A stretch of 34,054 nucleotides of DNA from an uncultured Alphaproteobacteria bacterium (lineage in GTDB: Bacteria; Pseudomonadota; Alphaproteobacteria; RF32; CAG-239), in NCBI GenBank assembly GCA_944391615.1, contig CALXUE010000017.1, positions 1-34,054 on the forward strand, read 5' to 3'. Position numbers and translations under genes: made by a program. The notes beneath the pieces were generated by a model, which made no database searches, was not told where the DNA came from, and worked only from the letters and a program-made list of their open reading frames with translations. Positions 26,741 to 34,006 of the stretch are shown piece after piece; positions within the stretch are counted from its first letter, which is position 1; each line of letters opens with the position of its first letter.

Positions 26741-26778
26741 GGCAGAAATGTTTTTTTGTTTCTGCCGCTTTTTGTTTC
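26741..26778 (+). terminator. hairpin between TR2 and the RT gene
   Basis: GGCAGAAA/TTTCTGCC 8-bp stem (26741-26748 with 26759-26766), U-rich loop, followed by GCTTTTTGTTTC. It looks like a weak terminator or attenuator, placed where it could set the 3' end of the TR RNA and limit read-through into the RT. The RT ribosome site and start follow within about 25 bases. Confidence 0.5.
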
Positions 26779-26790
26779 TTTGGGTGAAAT

Positions 26791-28110
26791 ATGCAAGATA
26801 TTCAATTAGAGCTTTTTGATGTTGATGATAATAAAGTAACTCTTGAAGAGCTGTTTCAGGCTTATATTGATTGCCGAAAACACAAACGTAAAACAACTAA
26901 TGCTCTTGATTTTGAAGCTGATTTCGAACAGAATTTGATTGAACTTTATCATGAAATTAATGATGGTTCTTATTGTCCCGGAAAATCTATCGCCTTTATT
27001 GTGGATAAACCTGTTAAGCGTGAAGTTTTTGCTGCCGATTTTAGAGATAGGGTGGTGCACCATTTGATTATTAATAAAATACTTCCTCTTTTGGAAAAAG
27101 AGTTTATTCATGACAGCTATTCTTGTCGGGAAGGTAAGGGTGTGCAATATGGTGTTAAGCGTGTGGCAGATTTTGTGCGACTATGCTCTGAAAACTATTC
27201 TGAGGATTGTTATATCCTTAAAATGGATATTCAATCTTTTTTTATGAGCATTGATAAAAAACTTTTGTTTGCTAAGCTTAAAAAATTTATTAACCAAAAA
27301 TATCAGGCTGCAGATAAAAAACTGTTAATTGATTTGGTGCAAAAAGTGGTTTGTGCTTGTCCCGAAAAAAATTGTTGCATAAAGGGAAGTCGGACTAATT
27401 GGAATGGGCTGCCTCCTTCTAAAAGTTTGTTTACCGTTGCCGCTCAGAAGGGGTTGCCTATCGGAAATTTGACTTCTCAGGTGTTTGCTAATTTTTATTT
27501 GACAGCTTTTGATAAGTTTGTGAAAAATGTGTGTGGGGTTGAGTTTTATGGGCGGTATGTGGATGATTTTGTTATTGTACACAAAAGTAAGGAGTTTTTG
27601 TTGCGCCTTATCCCTCGCTTGAAAGCTTTTATTCGGCAGGAGTTGCTCCTTAATTTGCATCCTAAGAAAATTTATTTGCAGCACTATTCTAAAGGGGTTA
27701 AGTTTATTGGGGCGGTCATTAAACCAGGGCGGCAATATATTGGAAATCGTACAAAAGGTAATTTTTTTGATAAACTTCGATTCTTTAATAATGAAGCTTT
27801 GCATAATGAAAATTTTGTTTGTGAAAATGCTGAGCATTTTGCTGCTTGTGTGAACTCATATCTTGGGTTCATGGTGCATTACAGCAGCTTTAAAATCAGA
27901 CGGCGGATGTTGTGTGAAAATATTGCTCCTGCTTGGTTTAAGGTTATTAACATCTCTAAAGATTTTAAAAAAATTGTGGTTAAGCCTGAATATAAATTAC
28001 GTTCTATGGTGATGACTAAACTTAAAAAACGCGCAAAAAATTGTCGCAGGCAACGCCGAAAATTGGATAAAAAGGCTTTGGCTATGGGGATTTCAATTAA
28101 GACTTTGTAA
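26791..28110 (+). CDS. DGR reverse transcriptase
   Basis: A 439-aa error-prone reverse transcriptase that makes adenine-mutagenised cDNA from TR RNA. Motif A LKMDIQSFFMSID (D146), the DGR-type motif GLPIGNLTSQ (221-230, in place of the QGxxxSP of retroviral RTs), and YVDD (256-259) are all intact, then GVKFIGAVIKPG and a long basic C-terminal thumb region. There is no maturase or endonuclease domain and no intron RNA, so it is not group II; no msr/msd, so not a retron. It is longer than Bordetella Brt (~330 aa). The N-terminus holds QLELF (5-9), a possible beta-clamp-binding peptide. GGGTGAAAT precedes the ATG. Confidence 0.95.
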   Translation: MQDIQLELFDVDDNKVTLEELFQAYIDCRKHKRKTTNALDFEADFEQNLIELYHEINDGSYCPGKSIAFIVDKPVKREVFAADFRDRVVHHLIINKILPLLEKEFIHDSYSCREGKGVQYGVKRVADFVRLCSENYSEDCYILKMDIQSFFMSIDKKLLFAKLKKFINQKYQAADKKLLIDLVQKVVCACPEKNCCIKGSRTNWNGLPPSKSLFTVAAQKGLPIGNLTSQVFANFYLTAFDKFVKNVCGVEFYGRYVDDFVIVHKSKEFLLRLIPRLKAFIRQELLLNLHPKKIYLQHYSKGVKFIGAVIKPGRQYIGNRTKGNFFDKLRFFNNEALHNENFVCENAEHFAACVNSYLGFMVHYSSFKIRRRMLCENIAPAWFKVINISKDFKKIVVKPEYKLRSMVMTKLKKRAKNCRRQRRKLDKKALAMGISIKTL

Positions 28111-28129
28111 TCTATTACTGAATAAAAAA

Positions 28130-28167
28130 ACGGCAGCGTGTTTTTGAGTGCACGGTGTCGTTTTTTT
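28130..28167. terminator. bidirectional terminator after the RT
   Basis: An 11-bp stem (ACGGCAGCGTG/CACGGTGTCGT, one G-G mismatch) with a T-run on one side and an A-run on the other. It serves the RT and the opposing lipoprotein gene. Confidence 0.8.
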
Positions 28168-28190
28168 GTTGTGGTGTTTGAAAAAAAATC

Positions 28191-28427
28191 TTAAAAGCCA
28201 TAGGCTCTTAAAATTTCTTCATTCGGCGACAGGGTAGTGGGGTGGCTGCCGTCATGATTAATTTTTTGTTCCTGCTTAAACCAGCTTTCACTTACGCTGT
28301 GGGCCGGTATGCCATATAGCAATTGATACGGGTTTTTGGCGTAGTAAAAAGCGGTTTCTGACACATAACATGAGCTTAGCCCCATGCTCATTGTTATAAT
28401 CATTAAAGAGAATAATATTTTTTTCAT
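28191..28427 (-). CDS. small predicted lipoprotein, unknown function
   Basis: A 78-aa protein with a lipoprotein signal: basic start, hydrophobic core and LSSC lipobox, C20 lipidated. The mature part is about 59 residues, with YHVSE-like and tyrosine-rich segments (TAFYYAKNPYQLLYG) and no family I recognise. No clear ribosome site is present before the ATG. It stands alone between the RT terminator and tRNA-Ser. It could be cargo of the island or a host gene. Confidence 0.65.
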   Translation of the reverse strand: MKKILFSLMIITMSMGLSSCYVSETAFYYAKNPYQLLYGIPAHSVSESWFKQEQKINHDGSHPTTLSPNEEILRAYGF

Positions 28428-28513
28428 AATTATAAATTTTTATGTTCTTACTATATATGTTTTGTTTAATTTTGTCAAATATAAAAAATTGTTTGTATTG
28501 TTTATTTTTTGTA

Positions 28514-28542
28514 TTGACGCAAGCTTAATCTTAATATAAATA
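28514..28542 (+). promoter_or_regulatory. tRNA-Ser promoter
   Basis: TTGACG (28514-28519), 17-base spacer, TAAATA (28537-28542), about 15 bases before the tRNA 5' end. Confidence 0.6.
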
Positions 28543-28556
28543 TATTGCGTGCGCTT

Positions 28557-28644
28557 GGAGAGTTGGCAGAGCGGTAATGCAGCGGATTGCTAATCCGTCA
28601 TCCCGAATAGGGATGCACTGGTTCGAGTCCAGTACTCTCCGCCA
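28557..28644 (+). tRNA. tRNA-Ser(GCT)
   Basis: An 88-base class II tRNA. The 7-bp acceptor stem is GGAGAGT/ACTCTCC, the anticodon loop has GCT at 28589-28591, a long variable arm (CATCCC...GGGATG) identifies serine, the T-loop is GTTCGAGTC, and CCA is encoded. It reads AGC/AGT codons. Confidence 0.95.
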
Positions 28645-28649
28645 TTGTA

Positions 28650-28681
28650 AGAGATAGGCCTTTGTGCTTGTCTCTTTTTTT
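28650..28681 (+). terminator. tRNA-Ser terminator
   Basis: A 10-bp stem (AGAGATAGGC/GCTTGTCTCT, with wobble pairs), CTTTGT loop, then seven T. Confidence 0.8.
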
Positions 28682-28717
28682 GTAAAAATTAGGGGTGTTC
28701 TTGGAGTTGTGCATATT

Positions 28718-29461
28718 ATGCTTTGGGTGAAAAAAGTTTTTCCTTATGTTTGTTTGGTGGTGGCCTTGGGCGCTGTGGCTCTTGATGCTTATTTTAATTA
28801 TGTTGATTGGCAAACGGCTGATCGCTCCAGCTCTCATCAAGCACCGCTCCCTGATGAAGAAAAAGAGGCTGTGGTTCAGCTTTATGCCGCGCGTACCTAT
28901 AATTGGCGTAAGTATTTTGCCGTACACTCTTGGATTGCCTTCAAAGAAAAAAACGCCAAGCAATATACGGTTGTTCAGGTGTTGGGCTTCAAACAATGGC
29001 GCACCGGTAATGCTATTGATGTAAAAGAAGATATTCCTGATCGCAAGTGGTATGGCGCTATGCCGGAACTCCTGCAAACACTCAAAGGTGAAGCGGCTGA
29101 AAAGGCTATTCCTCAAATTAAAGAAGCTGTTAATAGTTACCCCTATGCGCATATGTATTATGCTTATCCGGGGCCAAACAGCAACACCTTTATTTCTCAT
29201 ATTATTCGTCATGTTCCGGCGTTGACGGTTGAACTGCCCCCCATTGCAATCGGAAAAGACTTTTTGGGGTTTACCAAGTTTTGGGATGAATCCGAATCCG
29301 GTACAGGTTTTCAAACTTCTGTGTTGGGGCTGCTTGGCCTTACTCTTGGTAAAAAAGAAGGAATTGAAGTTAATCTTTTGGGGTTGGTGTTTGGGGTGGA
29401 TGTGTTGCGTCCGGCTTTGAAACTCCCGTTCTTTGGTAGAATCGGAATGAGAGACGCTTAA
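28718..29461 (+). CDS. DUF3750 family membrane-anchored protein
   Basis: A 247-aa protein of unknown function, recognised as DUF3750 from its conserved run: NWRKYFAVHSWIAFK, PDRKWYGAMPELL, the YPYA segment, the signature PGPNSNTF and LPPIAIGKD. A single membrane segment near the N-terminus (about 6-24) anchors it. The fold may be a papain-like (NlpC/YiiX-like) one, as HSW and PNSNTF suggest, but that is an inference. The ATG at 28718 is chosen (GGAG about 11 bases upstream); GTG at 28709 and 28664 are less likely, the latter lying inside the terminator loop. Confidence 0.85.
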   Translation: MLWVKKVFPYVCLVVALGAVALDAYFNYVDWQTADRSSSHQAPLPDEEKEAVVQLYAARTYNWRKYFAVHSWIAFKEKNAKQYTVVQVLGFKQWRTGNAIDVKEDIPDRKWYGAMPELLQTLKGEAAEKAIPQIKEAVNSYPYAHMYYAYPGPNSNTFISHIIRHVPALTVELPPIAIGKDFLGFTKFWDESESGTGFQTSVLGLLGLTLGKKEGIEVNLLGLVFGVDVLRPALKLPFFGRIGMRDA

Positions 29462-29465
29462 ACTC

Positions 29466-29915
29466 ATGCTGCAATCAGGTATTCTAAATATTGCAAAACT
29501 TAAAGCTTTTGTTCAGCAAAGGCAGATGATGCTCTATCCGTTGTTGCTTTTTGCTTGTTTGCAACTTGTGAACAAAAATCAGAATCGATTTCATCTTTGC
29601 TATGAATTTGAGGAAAAGCAAAAAAAACTGTTTTATGTGCCTTATCAAGATGATTTTGAGGCTTTTTACCAGCGCTATGTGCATAATTTTTTGCATGAGG
29701 TTCTTTCTGCCAAAGTGCCGGAAAATGTTTTGAGGGTTTATTTGTCGGCTGAAAGTATTCAAGAAAATGATGCCACCCCTCAAATTGAAATTGTGAAATT
29801 TTCTGAGGATGAAATCAGGCTTTGCGCTCATCAGTTGCCGGAAAAGTTTGTGGATAATCTTCAAACGATTTGTGATGATTTTGAAGTTTTTTTGAGCAAC
29901 TCTCATAATCTTTAA
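29466..29915 (+). CDS. unrecognised 149-aa protein
   Basis: No family recognised. A hydrophobic stretch (LYPLLLFACLQL, about 23-34) is the only membrane-like part and may be a buried helix, since no signal peptide is apparent. The rest is charged and aromatic (FEEKQKKLFYVPYQDDFEAFYQRYVHNFL), consistent with a small cytoplasmic alpha/beta protein. It begins 4 bases after the DUF3750 gene, so the two are probably co-transcribed, and ends at a terminator. Confidence 0.7.
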   Translation: MLQSGILNIAKLKAFVQQRQMMLYPLLLFACLQLVNKNQNRFHLCYEFEEKQKKLFYVPYQDDFEAFYQRYVHNFLHEVLSAKVPENVLRVYLSAESIQENDATPQIEIVKFSEDEIRLCAHQLPEKFVDNLQTICDDFEVFLSNSHNL

Positions 29916-29920
29916 TTCAA

Positions 29921-29947
29921 AAAAAGGCTCGGGATTGATACCGAGCC
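29921..29947. terminator. terminator between convergent genes
   Basis: GGCTCGG/CCGAGCC 7-bp stem with an 8-base loop. The T-run is best for the - strand (an A-run precedes the stem on the + strand), serving marC. Confidence 0.8.
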
Positions 29948-29970
29948 GATTGTTCTTTTAAGTTTATACA

Positions 29971-30582
29971 TTACATAATTTTGATATTTAAGATGCGCTC
30001 AATCAAATGAGTCATATTAGTGGTGAACAATTTGACTGAGATGGCCAGCAAAATTATGCCGAAAAACTTTTTCATAAAATAAATGCCACCGGCACCTAAA
30101 AGTTTTTCCAAGAATTTGGTTATCTTCAAGGTGATGTAGATGCAGACGCAGTTGAGCATTATGGCCGACAGAATGTTAATCGAAGCATACTGTGAACTCA
30201 AGGACAAAATGGTGGTTAAAGCTCCGGCTCCGGCCAATAGCGGAAAAACAACCGGAAAAAAGCTGCTGTCCTTGGGGGCATCGGCATTGCTTTTGAATAT
30301 TTCTATATCCAAAATCATTTCAATCGCCATTACAAAAATAATCAGTGAACCGGCTATTGCGAATGAGGCAATATCAACGCCGAATAATGACAAAAACGCA
30401 TCGCCTACGTAGAAAAACACAAAGAACATCACCAGAGCAAGAATTGCGGTTTTGGTTGAGTTAACGGTTTTGCCTTTTTTTCTTAGGTTTAACACAATTG
30501 GAATGGAGCCCGGCAAGTCTATGATAGCGAACAAAACAAAAAAGCAACTGAAAAAATCTTGAAAATTAAATGCATTAAACAT
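29971..30582 (-). CDS. MarC family integral membrane protein
   Basis: A 203-aa protein with about six membrane helices, family MarC/UPF0056. Signature parts are the N-terminal FFVLFAIIDLPGSIPIVLNL, the middle IAGSLIIFVMAIEMI, and VVFPLLAGAGALTTI. Function is not established; the old link to multiple antibiotic resistance was not upheld. GAAGG precedes the ATG. It is downstream of the ArsC-like gene on the same strand, 22 bases apart, so the two form one transcript. Confidence 0.9.
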   Translation of the reverse strand: MFNAFNFQDFFSCFFVLFAIIDLPGSIPIVLNLRKKGKTVNSTKTAILALVMFFVFFYVGDAFLSLFGVDIASFAIAGSLIIFVMAIEMILDIEIFKSNADAPKDSSFFPVVFPLLAGAGALTTILSLSSQYASINILSAIMLNCVCIYITLKITKFLEKLLGAGGIYFMKKFFGIILLAISVKLFTTNMTHLIERILNIKIM

Positions 30583-30604
30583 TTTTTGTACCTTCTTTTA
30601 TTTT

Positions 30605-30964
30605 TTATGATTTTATTTTTTCCCATTCTGAGGGCTTGAAGCCAATCAAAACGATGTTTTCGCCAACGAGAATCGGACGCTTGATGAGCATACCATTACT
30701 GGCTAAAAGGTTAAGCTTTTCTTTATCGTTAAGCTCAGAAATTTTATCCTTTAACTTTAGCTCCTTATAAACCAAACCGCTGGTGTTGAAAAATTTTTTT
30801 AGCGGCAGGCCGCTTTGTTTTTGCCATTTGTTTAATTCTTTGGCGGTGGGCGGTGTGTCTACAATGTGGCGATATACAAAGTCTATGCTGTTGTCCTCAA
30901 GCCATTTGCGTGCTTTGACGCAGGTTTCGCACTTGGGATAACCGATGAATAAGTACTGAGTCAT
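30605..30964 (-). CDS. ArsC/Spx family thioredoxin-fold protein
   Basis: A 119-aa protein of the ArsC/Spx/YffB superfamily. The N-terminal CxxC (C12, C15, in YPKCETC) takes the place of the redox centre. The NTSGLVYKE segment, LASNGMLIKRPILV (the family's cis-Pro region) and a C-terminal GFKPSEWEK are typical of Spx/YjbD-like reductases. It may be an arsenate reductase-like or redox protein; no arsenic genes are nearby, so the substrate is open. AAGGAAAAAA precedes the ATG. Confidence 0.88.
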   Translation of the reverse strand: MTQYLFIGYPKCETCVKARKWLEDNSIDFVYRHIVDTPPTAKELNKWQKQSGLPLKKFFNTSGLVYKELKLKDKISELNDKEKLNLLASNGMLIKRPILVGENIVLIGFKPSEWEKIKS

Positions 30965-31055
30965 GTGATATTTTTTCCTTAAGGGTTGCGTAAGTTTTAT
31001 TTACTAACTATATTACTATAGTGGTAAATTTTTTTTTACTTGAGGTAATTTTTTT

Positions 31056-31343
31056 ATGAATAATGGTTTTAATGGTTTGCTGTCATGGCTTATTTGGGCT
31101 GTGGTCAGTGTGTCGGGGTTGTTGCTGGCGTTGTATGTTTTTGCTTTTCTCTTGCCGTTTGTGCTAATTCTTATTGGCGTGTTGTTCTTGTTTAACCTTG
31201 GGCGGTACTGGTATTTTAAGTATAAACTTATGCAGACGGCTGACGATATTTTGGGAAATGTGCGTTCTAAACGTGCTTCTGCTCATAAGCCACAGCGTGA
31301 AATTATTGATGTGGATTATGAGGTTGTCGACAACGGTAAGTAA
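31056..31343 (+). CDS. small two-helix membrane protein, unknown function
   Basis: A 95-aa protein with two adjacent membrane helices or one long hydrophobic block (about 7-48), then a basic stretch (GRYWYFKYK) and a soluble tail ending IIDVDYEVVDNGK. That tail is a pattern I associate with a conserved small alphaproteobacterial membrane protein, but I cannot name a family. GAGGTAA lies upstream of the ATG. Confidence 0.7.
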   Translation: MNNGFNGLLSWLIWAVVSVSGLLLALYVFAFLLPFVLILIGVLFLFNLGRYWYFKYKLMQTADDILGNVRSKRASAHKPQREIIDVDYEVVDNGK

Positions 31344-31370
31344 AATTTGTTTGATTTGTGTATTTTGTTG

Positions 31371-31399
31371 TTGACAAACGCGTCGATACATATTATTAA
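31371..31399 (+). promoter_or_regulatory. tRNA-Met promoter
   Basis: Perfect TTGACA (31371-31376), 17-base spacer, TATTAA (31394-31399), about 14 bases before the tRNA. Confidence 0.7.
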
Positions 31400-31413
31400 A
31401 TATCTCGTTCGAT

Positions 31414-31490
31414 GGCGGGGTAGCTCAGTTGGTTAGAGCAGAGGAATCATAATCCTTGTGTCGAGGGTTCGAATCCCCCCCTCGCTACCA
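31414..31490 (+). tRNA. tRNA-Met(CAT), probably elongator
   Basis: A 77-base tRNA. The acceptor stem is GGCGGGG/CCTCGCT (two wobble pairs), the anticodon is CAT at 31448-31450 in a 5-bp stem, the T-loop is TTCGAAT and CCA is encoded. The first base pairs normally and the three G-C pairs of initiator anticodon stems are absent, so it is not the initiator. tRNA-Ile(CAT), read by lysidine, is not ruled out. One T-stem mismatch (A-C). Confidence 0.92.
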
Positions 31491-31499
31491 GATATTTAG

Positions 31500-31528
31500 G
31501 CAGTGCTAAAAAGCACTGCTTTTTTTTT
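31500..31528 (+). terminator. tRNA-Met terminator
   Basis: GCAGTGCT/AGCACTGC perfect 8-bp stem, AAAA loop, then nine T. Confidence 0.92.
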
Positions 31529-31605
31529 GTTTTTTTGATTTAAATTTTTTTATTTGGGATTATCTTTTTATTTCAGGTATAAACATTTTTTAGGGAGCTT
31601 GAGAA

Positions 31606-33294
31606 GTGGTAAAACATTCTTCTTTGGTGATGCGAGATATTAAACATTTTAAGATTTTGCTGCAAGCTCTGTTGGTGGGGATTTTTTCCGGCCTTTTGGT
31701 GGTGGCGTTTAAATGGTCCGCCGAATCGGTGTTTGGATATTTTCAAAATTCTGATATTTGGAATTCGGCTCATAAATGGTGGGCTGTGCCGTTAATTACA
31801 ACATTAGGTGGTTTGTTGTCCGGAATATTGGTGTTTAAATTTGCACCGGAAACTTCCGGAAGCGGTATTCCGTTTATTAAAATGGTGTTGGTGCGTGTTG
31901 GGGCTAAGGTGCGCCTGCGCTCCATTTGGGTTAAGTTTTTGGCTGGAATTTGCGCCCTTGGTTCCGGTATGCCCTTGGGACGTGAAGGGCCAAGTGTGCA
32001 GCTCGGAGCGGGGGCCGGTATGCTTGTGGCTAAAATGTTTGGAGTGAGCGGGGCGCATGCGGATAAATTTGTGGCTGCCGGTTCGGCTTCAGCGCTCGGG
32101 GCGGTGTTTAACGCACCTATTGCCGGTACTATTTTTGTTTTTGAGGAACTTTTACGTAAGTTTTCAACGCATTTGTTGTTTCCTGTCTTGGTGGCAACGG
32201 TGATTGCGGCTTCTTTGGCTCGTCTTTTCTTTGGGGATTATCCATCTTTTTTGATGCCGGTTATTACAAATTACACGGTCGATGGCGAAAGTTTGCTTTG
32301 TTGTTTGCTGCTTGGTATCGTAGCGGGGGGAGCAGGCGGGGCTTTTTCTTGGCTCGTTTTGAAATTTAGGGCTTGGTTTGCGGCTTTTACTATTGTGCCC
32401 AATTTTGCACGGCCTGCTTTGGCCGGATTGCTTGTGGGCGTTTTGGCCTTGTGGGAGCCTAAAATTTTGGGCGCGGGTAACCAACTTATCGAATCTTTGC
32501 TCTTTAATCAACTTGAGGTCAAGCTTATTGTTATTTTGCTGGTGGTTCGTTTTGTTTTGACGCCTTTATGTTTTGGGTCTGGATTTGCCGGTGGTATCTT
32601 TTTGCCGATGTTGATGATTGGGGCTTTTTTGGGGTATCTTTGCTCAATGTTGGCCGCCCTTATGGGTGTTGAAGTTAATGCCGTTGTTTTGGCCTTGGTC
32701 GGAATGGCCGCTTTTATGGCCGCTGTGGCGCAAACGCCAATTACCGCCGTGGTGATGGTGTTTGAAATGTCTAATGGTTATCATTATATTTTACCGATTA
32801 TGCTGGCTGCTGCCGTGGCTGATTTAATTGCTTCGCGACTCGGACATCAGCCTATTTATACGCTTTTACAATTTAATGCTATGCATAATTCTCTTGAAGC
32901 TCAAAAATTGGCTCAGATTTCTGTTGGGCAGTGTATGCAAAAGTCTGTTTTATCCGTGCCTCAACAAATGCCTATTTTAGAGGCTTTACGCCTTTTACAG
33001 CGTAAAAATTTGTTTTTATGCCCCGTCGTCGATGCTTGCAATAAGCTGAAAGGTGTTGTTTCTATAAAAGATATTCAAGACGCTTTGATTGAAAACAATT
33101 CCTCTCATGTCTTGGTGGATGATATTTTGAACCCTTCTCCTATAAAGGTTTTGCCTTCAAGTGATTTGTTTTCGGTATATTTCAGGCTGCATGATGAAGG
33201 CGAATCGTTTGCACTCGTTGTGGATGAGGCTAAAAATGTTAAAGGAATCGTTTCAAACCAAGATATTTATGCTTATTTGGAGCATAAAAAATAG
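31606..33294 (+). CDS. ClC family chloride channel/antiporter with CBS pair
   Basis: A 562-aa membrane protein that moves Cl- (or F-/NO3-), probably in exchange for H+. Selectivity motifs are GSGIP (85-89), GREGP (125-129, with the gating glutamate E127) and GGIFLP in the second half. A C-terminal pair of CBS domains (from about 440 to the end) would bind nucleotides. The start is GTG at 31606: AGGGAG lies 8 bases upstream, whereas the ATG at 31630 has no site. A tRNA-Met terminator precedes it and its own terminator overlaps the stop codon. Confidence 0.93.
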   Translation: MVKHSSLVMRDIKHFKILLQALLVGIFSGLLVVAFKWSAESVFGYFQNSDIWNSAHKWWAVPLITTLGGLLSGILVFKFAPETSGSGIPFIKMVLVRVGAKVRLRSIWVKFLAGICALGSGMPLGREGPSVQLGAGAGMLVAKMFGVSGAHADKFVAAGSASALGAVFNAPIAGTIFVFEELLRKFSTHLLFPVLVATVIAASLARLFFGDYPSFLMPVITNYTVDGESLLCCLLLGIVAGGAGGAFSWLVLKFRAWFAAFTIVPNFARPALAGLLVGVLALWEPKILGAGNQLIESLLFNQLEVKLIVILLVVRFVLTPLCFGSGFAGGIFLPMLMIGAFLGYLCSMLAALMGVEVNAVVLALVGMAAFMAAVAQTPITAVVMVFEMSNGYHYILPIMLAAAVADLIASRLGHQPIYTLLQFNAMHNSLEAQKLAQISVGQCMQKSVLSVPQQMPILEALRLLQRKNLFLCPVVDACNKLKGVVSIKDIQDALIENNSSHVLVDDILNPSPIKVLPSSDLFSVYFRLHDEGESFALVVDEAKNVKGIVSNQDIYAYLEHKK

Positions 33295-33323
33295 AGCCAT
33301 TGTCTTATGGCTCTATTTTTTTA
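33291..33323 (+). terminator. terminator overlapping the ClC stop codon
   Basis: A perfect 10-bp stem (ATAGAGCCAT/ATGGCTCTAT) with a TGTCTT loop and a T-run. The UAG stop is inside the left arm. Confidence 0.85.
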
Positions 33324-33338
33324 TTTTATGTTGATTGT

Positions 33339-33659
33339 TTAGTGCATCAGAGCTTCAAGACTCCGTACATTTCTTACGGGAACTTTATATTCTCTAGCAA
33401 CATCGTCATTTTCAAGTTCAACCATTAAAACCTCATTGACGGACTTTAAGGGTTGACGTGCACCTTCGGCAATGCCGTCTAACATAACAGCACTCTCACG
33501 GCTGCGATACAATAAGGCTTGTGCGCCGCCGTCATATACCAATCTTGGATTTTCAGGACCACCGTTACGGTATTGGATGATTATCAATATTTCACCGGCA
33601 GCATTTTGCAATATGTCATATTGTCCTTCTGCTTGTTTTGTATTGCTTTCTGTAACCAT
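33339..33659 (-). CDS. unrecognised 106-aa protein
   Basis: No family recognised. A soluble, acidic protein without signal peptide or membrane segment. Parts such as ILIIIQYRNGGPENPRLVYDGGAQALLYR look like alternating beta strands. AAAAGGTG lies about 6 bases before the ATG, which supports it being a real gene. It is monocistronic, convergent with the ClC gene. Confidence 0.7.
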   Translation of the reverse strand: MVTESNTKQAEGQYDILQNAAGEILIIIQYRNGGPENPRLVYDGGAQALLYRSRESAVMLDGIAEGARQPLKSVNEVLMVELENDDVAREYKVPVRNVRSLEALMH

Positions 33660-33770
33660 TATTGCACCTTTTCTTATCTTTTATGATTAAAACTGTTTTG
33701 AATACTAGCACATATTTATTAATAAATAAATTACAAAAATTATTTTTTTTCACAAAAAAGTATTTTTTTG

Positions 33771-33799
33771 TTGACTAACGCTTTTTTATCATCTATAAG
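33771..33799 (+). promoter_or_regulatory. tRNA-Lys promoter
   Basis: TTGACT (33771-33776), 17-base spacer, TATAAG (33794-33799), preceded by T- and A-runs that may act as an UP-like element. Confidence 0.7.
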
Positions 33800-33826
33800 C
33801 ATATTCGTCTTGTTGATGACAAGCTT

Positions 33827-33902
33827 GGGTTCGTAGCTCAGTCGGTAGAGCATTTGACTTTTAATCAAAGGGTCGCGGGTTCGAATCCCGCCGAGCTCAC
33901 CA
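33827..33902 (+). tRNA. tRNA-Lys(TTT)
   Basis: A 76-base tRNA. The acceptor stem is GGGTTCG/CGAGCTC (two G-U pairs), the D-arm is GCTCAGTCGGTAGAGC, the anticodon TTT is at 33860-33862, the T-arm is GCGGGTTCGAATCCCGC, and CCA is encoded. Confidence 0.96.
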
Positions 33903-33910
33903 GTTAAGAA

Positions 33911-33942
33911 AGGTGCTTTCGTTTTAGAAAGTGCCTTTTTTT
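33911..33942 (+). terminator. tRNA-Lys terminator
   Basis: A 10-bp stem (AGGTGCTTTC/GAAAGTGCCT, two wobble pairs), GTTTTA loop, then a T-run. Confidence 0.85.
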
Positions 33943-33954
33943 GTGTTCAAATTA

Positions 33955-34006
33955 GAGAGGGCGGGATTCAAACCCGCGGTTCATCGTCAAAGTATGGGGC
34001 AGAGAG
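33955..34006 (-). pseudogene. possible tRNA-like relic
   Basis: Read on the - strand, 33960-33977 forms a T-arm (GCGGG and CCCGC around the loop TTTGAAT) followed by CCCTCTC, as in the 3' half of a tRNA, and CTCTCTGCC further upstream could be a partner arm. The loop has T where tRNAs have the invariant C56, there is no CCA, and I could not build an anticodon arm. It may be a degenerate tRNA or an att-like scar. The rest of 33943-34054 is AT-rich with nothing else visible. Confidence 0.3.

Noticed and set aside
26651..26896. Reading frame antisense to TR2 and the RT start
   Set aside because: Its Cys/Tyr/Ser-rich tail is only the complement of the AAC/AAT tract; no start signal.
26791..28110. 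RT as part of a group II intron or retron
   Set aside because: No maturase or endonuclease domain, no intron domain V, no msr/msd; the GLPIGNLTSQ motif, Avd and TR/VR pair point to a DGR.
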